The translations under genes were made by a program, and so were the position numbers. Of a DNA stretch of 64,000 bases, positions 36,751 through 48,400 are shown one piece after another. How positions within the stretch are numbered: position 1 is the stretch's first letter; each line of letters opens with the position of its first letter. This stretch comes from Glycine soja (lineage: Eukaryota; Streptophyta; Magnoliopsida; Fabales; Fabaceae): positions 39,749,167 to 39,813,166 of the forward strand of contig NC_041011.1 in assembly GCF_004193775.1 (NCBI RefSeq). The letters are read 5' to 3'. Below the pieces are notes generated by a model. It searched no databases, was not told where the DNA came from, and worked only from the letters and a program-made list of their open reading frames with translations.

Positions 36751-38030
36751 ATTGATTGTAAAGGTGTAACTCTTGTTCCCACCAAGAATTTTCCATGGAG
36801 TAGAGATGACAATTATTATTGAAATGCCCTCCTCCATAAAAATCACAATTTACTGATGGTGAGTGAATGACGCCTAATTGTATACTTTCAACATGCTCAA
36901 ACCACCTCTTTAAAATATCTTTCATTGATCAAATTCTTCTGAGGTTCTACCTTGCAAGCATAGACTCACAAGAGAAAGATACTTCTTTTTTTTTATCATT
37001 TAAATTTGAAAAACTAAGTAAGAATACAATTAAAAATAGAATATCCAAAATACCAAGTACAAAGAACAAAGTTCTCGGTAACGACGCCAAAAAGTTGTTG
37101 ATAAATTGGCAAGTGCATCAATTTGTCCCAAATAGTAAAATTAAAATGAAAGTTCGAGTATCGTATCCATAGAGACTTTGTTTGTACTTAGGTAGATGGA
37201 TTTTTAATTAAGAAAAAGATTTGGAAAAGGTAGTAGAAAATAGTAAATTAAATTGCTGAAATTAAATCAAACAAGAAAAAGAATTGAACATGAATTAATT
37301 AAGGACAAAAAAGATGAGAAAATCCAATATTATTGTAGAAGGAAATTCAGAAAATGAGAATGTTAGAAACTTAACCTATTTGATGTAATGTTAATAATTT
37401 TTCTCTATTTATAATTATTCTAATTTACACCTACATCTATTAATATACTCTAACTTTGGTACCGCATGAAAGAGCCTAATTTATCTATTTTTTCTTTCAA
37501 ATCCTTTTGCAAAGCTAAAATAGTAAATTGCATTTAGAATAGAGATGTATAACTGGATAAAAAAATATGAACATATCCATAGTGATGACTTTATTTAGAT
37601 ACAATTTCCTAATTCTATTAGAAAATAATGTTTTCCAACGCTACCTCTAAAACTTACCATGCAAATGGGTGATCAAACCACAAGCAATAATATTAAGCAC
37701 AAGAAAGGATAATGCAAAAGTAATATTATTAAATACATAGGAAGAGAAATTACATCAAATGTAGTTGGCTGCCAAGTTCCCAACGAAGGGGGTTTAGTCT
37801 CTCATTGTTATGGAGACTTTACAATTGCAAGATGAAAATATTTAGTAAAGGGGAAAAGATAAGAAAGGGAATGGAGGGAATGATTGACTTCCCATGTTTG
37901 CTTCTCCTTCTTCTAGTCTTTTTTCTTCTATAAGGAATTATATTCTGTTGGAATTTCTGTGTGTCTTTTCCTTCTTCTCTTTTCTTCTTTTATAGGTGCA
38001 GAGAGGCTTCTTGCACTAAGCCCTCATTTA

Positions 38031-38207
38031 CTTTCCTTAATTAGTCATGCTTTCCTTAATTAGCCTCGTTTTTCTCAATTAGTCTTCTTTTCTTAATTAA
38101 CCCTGTTTTCCTGAATTAGTCTTCTTTCCTTAATTAACCCTGTTTTCCTCAATTAGCTTTCTTTCTTTAATTAACTCTGCTTTCCTTAATTAGCTTGCTT
38201 TCCTGGG
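38031..38207. repeat. Degenerate tandem repeat of about 22-23 bp (TTTCCTTAATTAGYC type)
   Basis: About eight imperfect copies of a unit like CTTTCCTTAATTAGTCATG, with a higher-order pair of about 45 bp (TTCTTTTCTTAATTAACCCT / TTCTTTCCTTAATTAACCCT). Lies in what would be the LTR of the gypsy-like element. Confidence 0.8.
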
Positions 38208-38300
38208 CTTTATTTTATTCACTAAACATCATAAATTCATCACTTTTAGTATTCTCTGTACAAAAACTTAAATGATGTTAATTTAACAATTATTTCCTCA

Positions 38301-40095
38301 AAAAGGAAAAATTACAAATTCTTATATAATTTAACTTCAAAATATACTCAGAATTAGTAGTTATCATTTGTGCAACTATGAGACTAGAGAAATGCTAGCA
38401 AGTAGCAATGGATTCTTTAACATACTCTTTTAAACACACTCATTATTGGTTGGAATTTAGTAGAAATCGTAAATTTTGTGTGGCTCCCACTACTCCCGCT
38501 CATGATTTGTGTTTTCTAATAAATTTTAACTTTGTTAAAGAGAGTGAATTTCTAACACTCCTCATGAAACTATTCTATGTTTTATGAATTTAAGCAATGC
38601 TTAAATTCCTTGACTAATTAAAGTCATTGGAATAATGTCTCCATGTTCTCATTATTAAAAGGATATAGGTATTAATTCCATGTGTTGCTATAGTAGAAAA
38701 CTATTTAATGAAAACTAGGTGGTAAAGTGATTTGTTCATGCATTTAAAGATTTTTGCTATTATGCCAATAAAATCTTCTTGGCTTGCCTCCTTTTTACCT
38801 AAGCAATGAAAAGCTTTTCCTGGTTTTGCTTTTCATTTGCTGAGGTAAGCATGTTATCCTTGATAATTTGATGTCTTGGTAGAAGAATGGTTCATTTGTC
38901 AACTTTATAACTCATTCAAGAACTGTTTTGCAGGGGCTATTAGCGTGGGCTTTGATTGTTTGGTGTTGTAGCTTATTTTTCAGTTCGGTTGACAAAATTG
39001 GCAGTGTTCTTATCCATCTTTTGCCTGGTATATTATACTTTATTTTTCAGTAGTCCTATTTCTTTTTTACAGAATAATAAAAATTTGGAAGATCTTGCTC
39101 TTTTATGGTCACTATAGACGCATGCTTTCCATTGTCAAATATTGGAAATATTTGCCCCACACACATATAGGGATTTTGCTTCTTAAATTTGATTGGAAAA
39201 ATATGGATCTTTTTGGTTGCTAGAATATGATACAGTGTTCATTCTTATTTGTTAGATAGCTTATTTTAGAAATTTATTTTATAAAATAGGAATTGATGCT
39301 TAGCTTATGAACATTGTGCTCCAAAATTCATTTTCAACCTTTTTCTCTTTGTTTTTTTTTTTACATAATAATTATTCAAGGAATACTTCAACCCAACAAT
39401 AATTGCCTTTTTTTTGTCTTTTTTCAAACTATGGTGCTCGAGGTATGGGGTTGCTTTGCTTCTTTAGAATCACTTTCTCTTTATAGACAATGTTAATGCA
39501 ATAAAAAAAATACATCTAGGTACAAAGTTTTTAACCCAATTTTTCTTTTCCTTTTTCTTTTTGTTGACAAACAAAGGAATAACATAAATCTCAAGTTTTT
39601 TTTTTGAAAGATAGAAGAGATATGAAATTAATAAAAAAAAAATATTTCACTATGATTGGGATGATCCTCTTCGTTGAGATGCTATGGAATGAAAGATACT
39701 AGAGTTAATATGGGATTTTGGAGGAAGGAAGAAAAGAAGGTTTTGATAGATTAGAGCATAAAAGAGTAGAATTTGATAGGTAGGTGAAGAAGCCAAATAT
39801 GGCAACACTAAAGATGTAGACAGGAAGCACCCCAAGGAAAAAATGACAAAACAATTGACAAGAAAAAAATAATGATACACTTCTGCAGAAGAACAAGGAA
39901 GTTGGTTGTGCTGAAAGATACTATTTTGGAAAACTGATGAAACTGAATTGCATTAGTTATTAGTCAAACAGAATCAAGATGGGGAAACACCCCTTTTCAT
40001 TGTTGTTGAATATGGTTTACATTGATGTAGTTAGGTAGATGATTCAGTATTATGATAAAATTATACTATCGCTAATAACTCGGTTTAATAATTTG
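38301..40095. other. Intergenic, with an exon-like patch near 38.9 kb
   Basis: At 38934-39027 an open stretch [16 protein letters not shown]...[12 protein letters not shown] is preceded by TGTTTTGCAG and followed by GTATAT, like an internal exon of a membrane protein. About 80 bp earlier, at about 38812-38853, another open stretch (AMKSFSWFCFSFAE) ends in a GTAAGC donor. They join in phase 0. No family recognised. Short frames at 39650-39896 look accidental. Confidence 0.3.
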
Positions 40096-40103
40096 GTTAC
40101 AAC

Positions 40104-40695
40104 TAGGGGTGGAAATGAGCCAAGCCAAACTTTACTAGGCTTCAGCTCGGCTTGAGTTGAATATGCAAAGTTTGAACTTAGCTCATTACCTGTCATAGAC
40201 TTTTTTTAAAGGCTCGGCTCGGCTTACATAAAAGTCTGGCTTGGTCTACGAGCCTATTTGAAAGTCTGCTTAAAGACGTCTTCAACCAATTAATTGTTTT
40301 AAAACCTAGTAAAATACTAACTAAAAAAAGAAACTTATAAAATTTCGTATAAGTAATGTACAAATCCAAAAATAATTGATAAACAAAATCATATTGAATT
40401 CAAATTATTTAAATACAAAGTATATCAAAAGAAGATGAAAAAAAAGAGCATAATATTAAAAAATATATGGATTATAGATGATTTGTACTAATATAACCAA
40501 ATAAAAATATTTAAATTATCTGAAGATATCTTTACAAAACATTCTTTTCTTTGGAAATATTAATCTGGTTGCATTATCCTTTTAACTTGAGTCTTTTTCT
40601 TTTTGAAAATTTTTCACATGTAAGTGAACTCTCTAAGCACTTTATGTACTTCATCCTGTCATTCATAATATCATAAAAATAGTATAGACAATAGT

Positions 40696-40726
<31 letters not shown>

Positions 40727-40903
40727 TAAACAAGTCGGTTTATCAAGCTTAACAAGTTTTTTTTTTATAGTTTGACTTTGGTCTTTTTATCTAAAAAAGT
40801 TTTTTAAAAAGCTTGAACTTCGCCCCTTTATAGTAAATAATCGAATCTTAAATAGTCTGAGCCATAGGCCCTTGACAAGCGGCTCGGCTCATTTCCATCC
40901 CTA
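40104..40903. mobile_element. hAT-type non-autonomous element, 800 bp
   Basis: Left end TAGGGGTGGAAATGAGCCAA and right end (reverse complement) TAGGGATGGAAATGAGCCGA form terminal inverted repeats. GTTACAAC flanks both sides (40096-40103, 40904-40911): a perfect 8-bp duplication as made by hAT transposases. The interior is AT-rich, with an (ATT)n microsatellite near 40697-40724 and no transposase frame. Confidence 0.9.
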
Positions 40904-40911
40904 GTTACAAC

Positions 40912-42588
40912 ATTGAACTAATTCAATTACAATAATATTTTCTACATTGTTCTCTATATTTTTAGAGCTACACTCAGATAATAGGATTAATTCATTTAGT
41001 TTTAGAAAAAAGTAGACCATTTTCATATTCTTTCTCCCATGTTTTTTTTTCCACTTATTCATTTATTTATTTTTGCTTTTATGTGTTCCAACTATTTTTT
41101 AAAAATTTAAACAACCAAATAAGAAAAAAAAAACCTCACGACCCATGCGTATGCAGAGGTCCCAAAATAAAATATAAAATTAAATTAAATTCAAAAATAA
41201 ATATATTTTAGAATAAAACTATTTAAAAAAATGCGTTATAAAATTGGTTTTTGATTTCATAAAGTTGATATGAAAAAAAAACAAACATTATAAAATCGAT
41301 TCCGAGAAACTGATTTCGTAAGACATGTTATAAAAAAAATAAAAGCTTACGAATCGATTTCTAAACAAAGTCAAAAAAATATAATTGTTCACATTCTTTT
41401 AATATAAACAGTAAAATGTATCAATGTAAATAATTTTTCAGTTATATTTTTTCATAATAATTATTTTTTTTATTTTTTTACGTAAAAAAGTCGATGTATG
41501 GATCACTAAAAAGGTCAAAATTCTTGTTGAGCTGCTAGATGTCTGTCTCTTGTGATGTTTTTTTAAACTAAAAATTTAAGATAATGATTGAATTCTCCAA
41601 AAAAACATTTGTTTCAAAAAAAAAGTTACTAGAAATAAATCATGTTCAAAACATAAGAATTTGAGTATTTATAAGATTTTAGTCGTCGCTTGGCGCAGGA
41701 GTTGTATTTGATTTGATATACCTACCATACTTGACTTTGAAGAATCTCGATGATATTATTGAGAAACATCAATCATCATTAGAATATTTTTGTTTTTTGT
41801 TTTTTATTTTTTGGGCATATTTGGATATTCTTTAAAAAAAATTAACAGAAAAAATAACTTTTAAAACAACCACTACGTTCAATAAAACGGTCTTGCAAAC
41901 ACAACCTCACCTAAGTAATCGGTAATAATTTTCATGTAAATTGGTAAAGAATTTTGGAGGTATGGACAGATGAAAGACATTGTTCATTTTGATTAAGCAT
42001 CTCAAACGTGAAGTAAATAATAACAAATTCAATATATTTAAAATCTAAAAAATGATGAATATTTTATCATTAGAACTTTATTATTAAGAAATAAAGAAGA
42101 TTGATACTGGTAGTGGGCATTGAGTGAAGGAAAGGAGAGAGTGATGGGTGATTGATTGATTGAATGTGTGAGTGTTGGATTCATTTTAAGATTGAGTGGG
42201 TGAATGAAGAGCATAAAAAGGTGAAAGGGCTCTGAGAAGTGAGGTGTGAAAATTAAAAAGAGTGACATGAATAAACTCATGACTTGAATTGAAAGGAAAA
42301 CACAGTGGTAATCATGTTGACAACACTAATATACGTGTTTTATACAGAGAGAGAGAGAGAGAGTCACAGGCTAAAGATCTAATCTTGCTCCCGTCATCCA
42401 CGATGCCGTGAGGACTTCATCTCATTTTTCAGTCCCTTCTAATGTCACTGTGAATGAATCGTGGTAGGACTTGGGATTGTCATCAACGGTTGTTAAATTC
42501 AAGCTTATTCACGGGCCTAAACCCATATAACTCATGCTTTCAAGCCCAATCCCAACGCCTCAATTTCTTCTTCTATGTTTTTTTTCTT
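40912..42588. other. Intergenic, 1.7 kb
   Basis: AT-rich. Includes (GA)n at 42347-42362. ATCGATTTC-type motifs at about 41290-41370 resemble those near 25090. The minus-strand frame 42038-42280 has no domain I recognise. Confidence 0.4.
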
Positions 42589-44284
42589 TTAAATAATCAT
42601 TTTGTCTCGTAACGTATATTTTGCTGTATATTTTGCTGACAAATAATGTCTGAAAGATAAAAATACAAAATTTAGTTCTTGAAAGTATAAAAAATGCAAC
42701 AAATATATTCGTCCGTTAACTTCCGTCGATCACCATTAATAAAAGAGCTTACATGACACGGAGAGACAAATTTATCATTGAAATGATGGCTAACGTAGCA
42801 TATTTGTTATAATATTTTTTTGACTTTTTGTCTTTCTATTTCGCTGACAAATGCATCCCTGAAAAATGAAAATGTAAAATTTAGTCCCCGAAATTATAAA
42901 AAAAATGCGACAAATATATCTAGATGTTAATAATGAATTGTATAAGAGATAAGCTAGGGAAAAGGAGATTAAAAAAACAATAAAATACAACTTAAGATTT
43001 GAACTCTTATACTTTGATTATCTATCTATTTATCCATCTATCAAATTGTTAATTATTTTTGTAATTAATCAATATAACTACTTATTTTCCAAAATAAAAT
43101 AAATTTCTTTAGTTTTATGATATAAAAAAATTGAGTTACCATTTAAAAATGAAAGTCTTTTATTTCTTGAAATTTTTTGTTTCTTCAATTAATTATTAAT
43201 TTTTATTACGTACTCTGCAGTATGTCAAATGAAATGCAAGGTCGTTGTAGCTCCTAAATTAAGGAGAGATACAACTCTACGTCCTAAAGGCAAATAATAA
43301 ACATCTATATTACTTTTTTTTTTGTTTTGTTTTGAAGTTAACCTTTATATTAGTTTGAACATTTTTGTATTTTTTATTTAAATTTACTTGAGTTCTTTAT
43401 TTGTTATTAACTGTTTTCATTTCATTGATATTATGTATAATAAATGTTGTTTTGAGCGGAAGCACATAAGATTTATCCAAGGAATTCTTTCATATTTGAG
43501 GTATATATATACGTTTTATTGATTAAGGAAAAAAACTTATAATTCTACTTTAACTTTATCTAGTTTAAATTTTGTGAAAAATAGTTAATTAAATTCTTTT
43601 TTTAAAATAAATAAATAAATAAATTTGATCCCGCAGTCGATTGTGTTTTTTCTACTCAAAACTCTCGAGATATTATTTTTAATCTAAATATAAGGAAACT
43701 TAAGTTGGAATTGGGATATGGAATAATTTTAAAGATTAAAAGTGAGAATTTTGATAAAATTATAAGATATAAGATAAAGTTTTTTTTAACAGATTAAGGT
43801 TTGATATGGAAATCAAAATAATAAAAATATATATTAAAAGACAATTTAAAAATATATATTACATATGTACTAAACGAGTAGGAGCAATAAATTACAAACA
43901 CATAATAATAATAATAATAATAATAATAATTAGTCACAATCTATTATTAACGTCTGAATATATTTTATTGCACTTTTTTATGCCCTCGGAAACTAAATTT
44001 TGTATTTTCATATTTTAGAAATGCATTTGTCAATGAAATGGGAAGATGAAAAGTAAAAAAAAAAACCATTATGACAAATATGCCGACAATCCATGTTCGC
44101 AATTATGTCAATAACAAATTTGTCTCTCCGTGCCACACGTAAGCTATTTTATTAATGGTGACAGATAGAAGTTAACAGTCGAATCTATTTGTTGCACATT
44201 TAGGGACTAAATTTTACATTTTATCTTTTAGGAATGCATTTGTCAGCAAATTACATATTGAGGGACAAAAATGACTCTTTATCC
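42589..44284. mobile_element. Long-TIR (MULE-like or foldback) element, about 1.7 kb, with modular arms
   Basis: Left arm about 42589-42920 and right arm about 43970-44284 are inverted copies. The left has GACACGGAGAGACAAATTTA; the right, reverse-complemented, has GGCACGGAGAGACAAATTTG. Both have GTTAACTTC and CACCATTAATAAAA. Each arm holds two direct copies of a module (GCTGACAAAT...ACAAAATTTAGT / GCTGACAAATGCA...GTAAAATTTAGT on the left at about 42635 and 42842). The interior, about 43000-43960, is AT-rich with (ATA)n at 43901-43931 and no transposase frame. Ends and target duplication not fixed. Confidence 0.7.
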
Positions 44285-44880
44285 TTTTTTTTTAGATCAA
44301 AACTGAAATACATTAAGCTTTGACAATAAACCGACTTAGGATTTTAAGTATTATTTTGCTATTGGATAAAATTATTTTTTAATCACAAATTTTACTTTAC
44401 AACATGTAGATTATGAAAATTAAAATTACAAATAATAGAAGTGAAAAATAAGTTTTAGTTCATATATTACAGAAGGCAAATTTAAAATATATCATTCATT
44501 TTTATAATTATAAACTTTATAATTATAAAAGATGTAAAAAATTATTCATAGTTAATAATTAAAGTAAATCCATGTCAAATGACACATATAAAGCGTAATA
44601 ATTTTATTTATATTTAAAATTCAACAAAAAAATCATTCATAGAAGAATATTTAAATATAAATGAATATAATATTTAAAATTGTTTCAATCAAATTGGAAA
44701 ACTTGACTGCTGAGCTATAGTGAGATTTTTTTTTTTCAATTATATTTTTTCTATCTATAAAATTTAAATCTAAGACCTTATTTAAGAGGATCGAGTTGAG
44801 TATCATTCGAACCGAATATGATAAATTATGAATATAATAAGTAACATAATTAAATTATATAGTATGGGATTCATTTATTA
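44285..44880. other. AT-rich intergenic DNA
   Basis: No gene or clear repeat family. It leads directly into the site II-rich promoter of the RPAP3-like gene. Confidence 0.4.
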
Positions 44881-44907
44881 TTTGGGTCTCACCAGTCACC
44901 AACACTT

Positions 44908-44956
44908 AGCCCACTACCGTTCGGCACTAAAAAGTTTGGGCTCATGGGCTGGCCCA
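44908..44956 (+). promoter_or_regulatory. Site II (TGGGCY) cluster, promoter of the RPAP3-like gene
   Basis: AGCCCA at 44908-44913, TGGGCT at 44937-44942, TGGGCT at 44945-44950 and GGCCCA at 44951-44956. Four site II elements within 49 bp, 147-195 bp before the start codon. Typical of TCP-regulated housekeeping promoters in plants. Confidence 0.65.
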
Positions 44957-45102
44957 TACTTATCAATCGCAACTCGCGAAAGTTCCTTTCTTTTGTAAAG
45001 TCGCCCCTTCCCACTTCGTCTCCGTTGCAGAAGTAGTGTTTCACTGTTTCTTGCTGCTTGTGCTCTATGTGGGTCGCGTGAAGGGAACTTCATCAGCACA
45101 GG

Positions 45103-45383
45103 ATGGTATAGTCGGTTTCCTCACGATGCCGTTTTAGCACTTTGCTTCTAATTTCAACTTTTTTTTAAACGACGTCTTTTCTTTTGTCGCATTTTAACAG
45201 GATTTCCAGGGATTCCTAAACGACTTGCAGGATTGGGAACTTTCTAGAAAGGATAAAACACGAGCACAAAAGGAAAATGTTGGTAATTTTATCTTAACCT
45301 TCAAAATTTCCAATCATCGTCCAACTGCGAACGTTTCAGTTTACTTCAACAGCCATTAAGATTAGCCTCTATATGTTTCACAG

Positions 45384-45437
<54 letters not shown>

Positions 45438-48400
45438 TTGTTTTCGTGGGTGGAATATGGATGCAGCATTAACAAGTAACAACTAAGACTTTACCTTGTT
45501 TGACTAATTCGTCCACTTTTCAAATGGTTTTATTGTATTTAGTGATACTTTTTGGTCATTTGTGTGGATTTTCTTCTTTATATAAGGAGGTTAGTTAATG
45601 TGTTACAGCTTGTTTCTTACCTATTATAGTACAAAGGAGGAAATGTAAACTTTGTGAATATGCTGTTTGAAAACAATAGACATTTATGATGGGAAATGAG
45701 AAATTTTATAGTGCTAGAACGATAGGTTCATGTAACTAGGCTGAAATTTGCACTGTTCACTCATATGAAGCAAGAGGTTTATGGCATATTATTTGTTTGT
45801 GGAATTCTGGAAGCATGATTTCTTTGCAAGTTTCTTCTATTAATTTCCATGCATCCTTGTACTAAAATGGGGCAATGACGTGGGAAATGACTCCTTGATT
45901 TTGCATATCCTAAATATGTTTGTTCTTGTGTATGTATGTATGAATTAATTAATACATTTTTGATGTGATATTCTGACCACAATTCAAAAAGGCTTCATCT
46001 TCACAGCTTACTGGATCCGTGGGTGTGGAGAAGGCATCAAAAGGAGATACCATTTCTTTTGATCGTGCAAGAAATTCTCCAGGACAGTATGATTTGTCAA
46101 GAATTAATGATCCTTTCAATCGTGTGCATAGTAGTTTTGTTCCTGAAGATGTTCCTGATGCTGTTTCTGAGAAAGATCTGGTAGGTTTTTTCTCCCCCTC
46201 TGTTTTGGTCTCCGGGTGACAGAGTAGAGGGAGATTGATCTGTTAGGATATTATAATATATTGATTTTAGTGTTGTCCTGTATGATGTTGATACTGCAAT
46301 CCATCTCTATATTCCAGGGTAATGAGTTTTTCAAGCAGAAAAAGTTTAAGGAAGCTAGAGACTGCTATTCAAGGAGCATTGCCTTATCACCAACAGCTGT
46401 CGCATATGCAAATAGGGCAATGGCCAATATCAAGCTCAGAAGGCAAGCTTATGTTTAGAATTCTGGCTAGCTCATCAAAATATTCACAAAATGTTGGATT
46501 TTATCATTAGTGGGATTTTAAATACAAGAAAGTATTTTTTTTCCATTTACTGTCAATTGTTATATGGTCTATCACCTGACTTTCTCTTAAAGTAATATTC
46601 TTTTCTGAAGGTGATATGTTTTTTTCTCACCTATTTTTGTCAGTAGATTCCAAGAGGCTGAGGATGACTGCACAGAGGCCTTAAATCTTGATGATCGTTA
46701 CATAAAAGCATACTCACGAAGAGCAACGGCTAGAAAAGAACTTGGAAAAATTAAAGAATCGATGGACGGTGTGTTAAAATCCAAGCAATATACTTGTCCA
46801 TTATCCTAATATTAAAACATCCTGATTTGTTGACTCTCTCATTTGCTTAAATCGCAGATGCTGCATTTGCCTTGAGGTTGGAACCAAACAATCAAGAAAT
46901 CAAGAAACAGTATGCTGATGCTAAGTCTTTGTATGAGAAAGTAAGCACATGAATATTTCCAGTATTGTTTGTTACTATCACAAAGTATATTAAATAGCGA
47001 AGTAGACAAAATAGTATTGTTATATCTCCAGTATGACAAAAAGACATAATTTTAATAACTTACTATTTTTCATGAACAATACACTAAGGAATGCCTATAT
47101 CGGGTTACAAGGAATTATTAGGGTTGAACTTATGGTACATAACCAATAACCAATTTCCACACTGGCACCTAAAGCAAAGTAGATTAAATAATAGTAGATG
47201 TAGCATAAAATCAAATGAATTGATTCCTTGAAGTTCTGGAATGTTAGGGCCTTTGATTTAGTAAAATCAGGACAGAGTAAAGAATTATGATGTTACTATG
47301 TTAGCAAGACTTTAGAGATGCGATGAAGGGATAATATACTTCACAGTAGTGATTTGGGAATATAGATTCAAAAACAGAAAATGATAAGAATGTAGAGGAT
47401 GGAGTCTTATCGAAAAGAAAATACTGCTGCTTGAAAATCTAAGAGTATTGTTATAACTGTTTTCCTTGACTGACAAACCATTGATGGAAAATGGTATATT
47501 TTGAAGTCTGCTGTTTGTGAGGAAATGTTATTGCCGGTTAATGTGGTCAGTACCAGACATTTTTATTGATAGACCTGCAGATTAAAACACTTTTTGGATG
47601 GGTCCAATAAGTAGAAGACCTTACAAGTTTGTACCTGTAGACCTAAGACAACTAGAGCCTAATTGTAACTAGAATGGAAACATGAAGGTAGCAAGGGAAA
47701 GTTAGTTATATAGAGAGAGTATAGATGAGAGACAATGCCCTTTATTTCATGACCTAGCTTTGCAGCACTATGCCGTTGATAAACTATTATGGTTTTGTGT
47801 CTACTCCCCCCCTAGGTTCTCTGTTGCATAGATTAATGTTTTTCTTTCCTTTTTTAAATCTCTGTCGTCCAGGATATTCTTCAGAAAGCCTCAGGGGCTC
47901 TGAGAAGCACTGTTCAGGGAACTCAAAAATCTCAAAAGTCAGAGGAAAAAATTAATGGAGGCAGCATCCAACCCATTTCACATAGTACTCAAAAGTCTGG
48001 ACTAGCTGAAGTTAATCATCATAAAAAGGTACAGAGAAGTAGAGTTTTCATTAATATCACATTTCTAGATATATTGTTATGCTTATGGTTGAGGGTGTTG
48101 AACACTACTTTGGTGTTTTTCATGTTAATGTAGTCCACCCTAAAGTTTGGCTATGCTTTTTGACAGGATAATGAACAGCAAATACTTGTTAAAGAATCAC
48201 TCTTAACAGAGGATGTTGATAGCAGAGAAACAAAAGCCAGAAGCAGGCCTCAATCACAAGGAGGCGATGGCTCTAAAGAAGGTTTGAGTGCAAGCAACAG
48301 TTTGGAGCAGGTTAAATATCTTGAATTCCTTCCCTCTTTGTCAAGTAATCTGGTTCCAGTGCATATTTTAGTCCTGTTAGAAGCAATAATTTATTTCTTC

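Larger units (their letters stand above)
30900..38300 (-). mobile_element. Old Ty3/gypsy-like retrotransposon, split by a copia insertion
   Basis: Minus-strand gag-like coding blocks lie on both sides of the copia element: 32101-31666 (repeated MENMLMQFMETS...IQNLEIQVG motifs, then acidic) and 36925-36756 (...FYGGGHFNNNCH, a degenerate CCHC knuckle). Near-identical text around 31925 and 36751 (ATTGATTGTAA...GTAACTCTTG) shows internal repetition. At 37071-37090 the minus strand reads TGGCGTCGTTACCGAGAAC, like a degenerate tRNA-Asp-type primer-binding site of Athila/Tat elements. Sequence right of it (about 37091 to 38300) would then be the 5' LTR. At 31345-31395 is the CTTGGGTTGCCTCCCAGTAA block seen inside such elements. 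Outer ends, the left LTR and most of pol were not found; limits are approximate. Confidence 0.55.
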
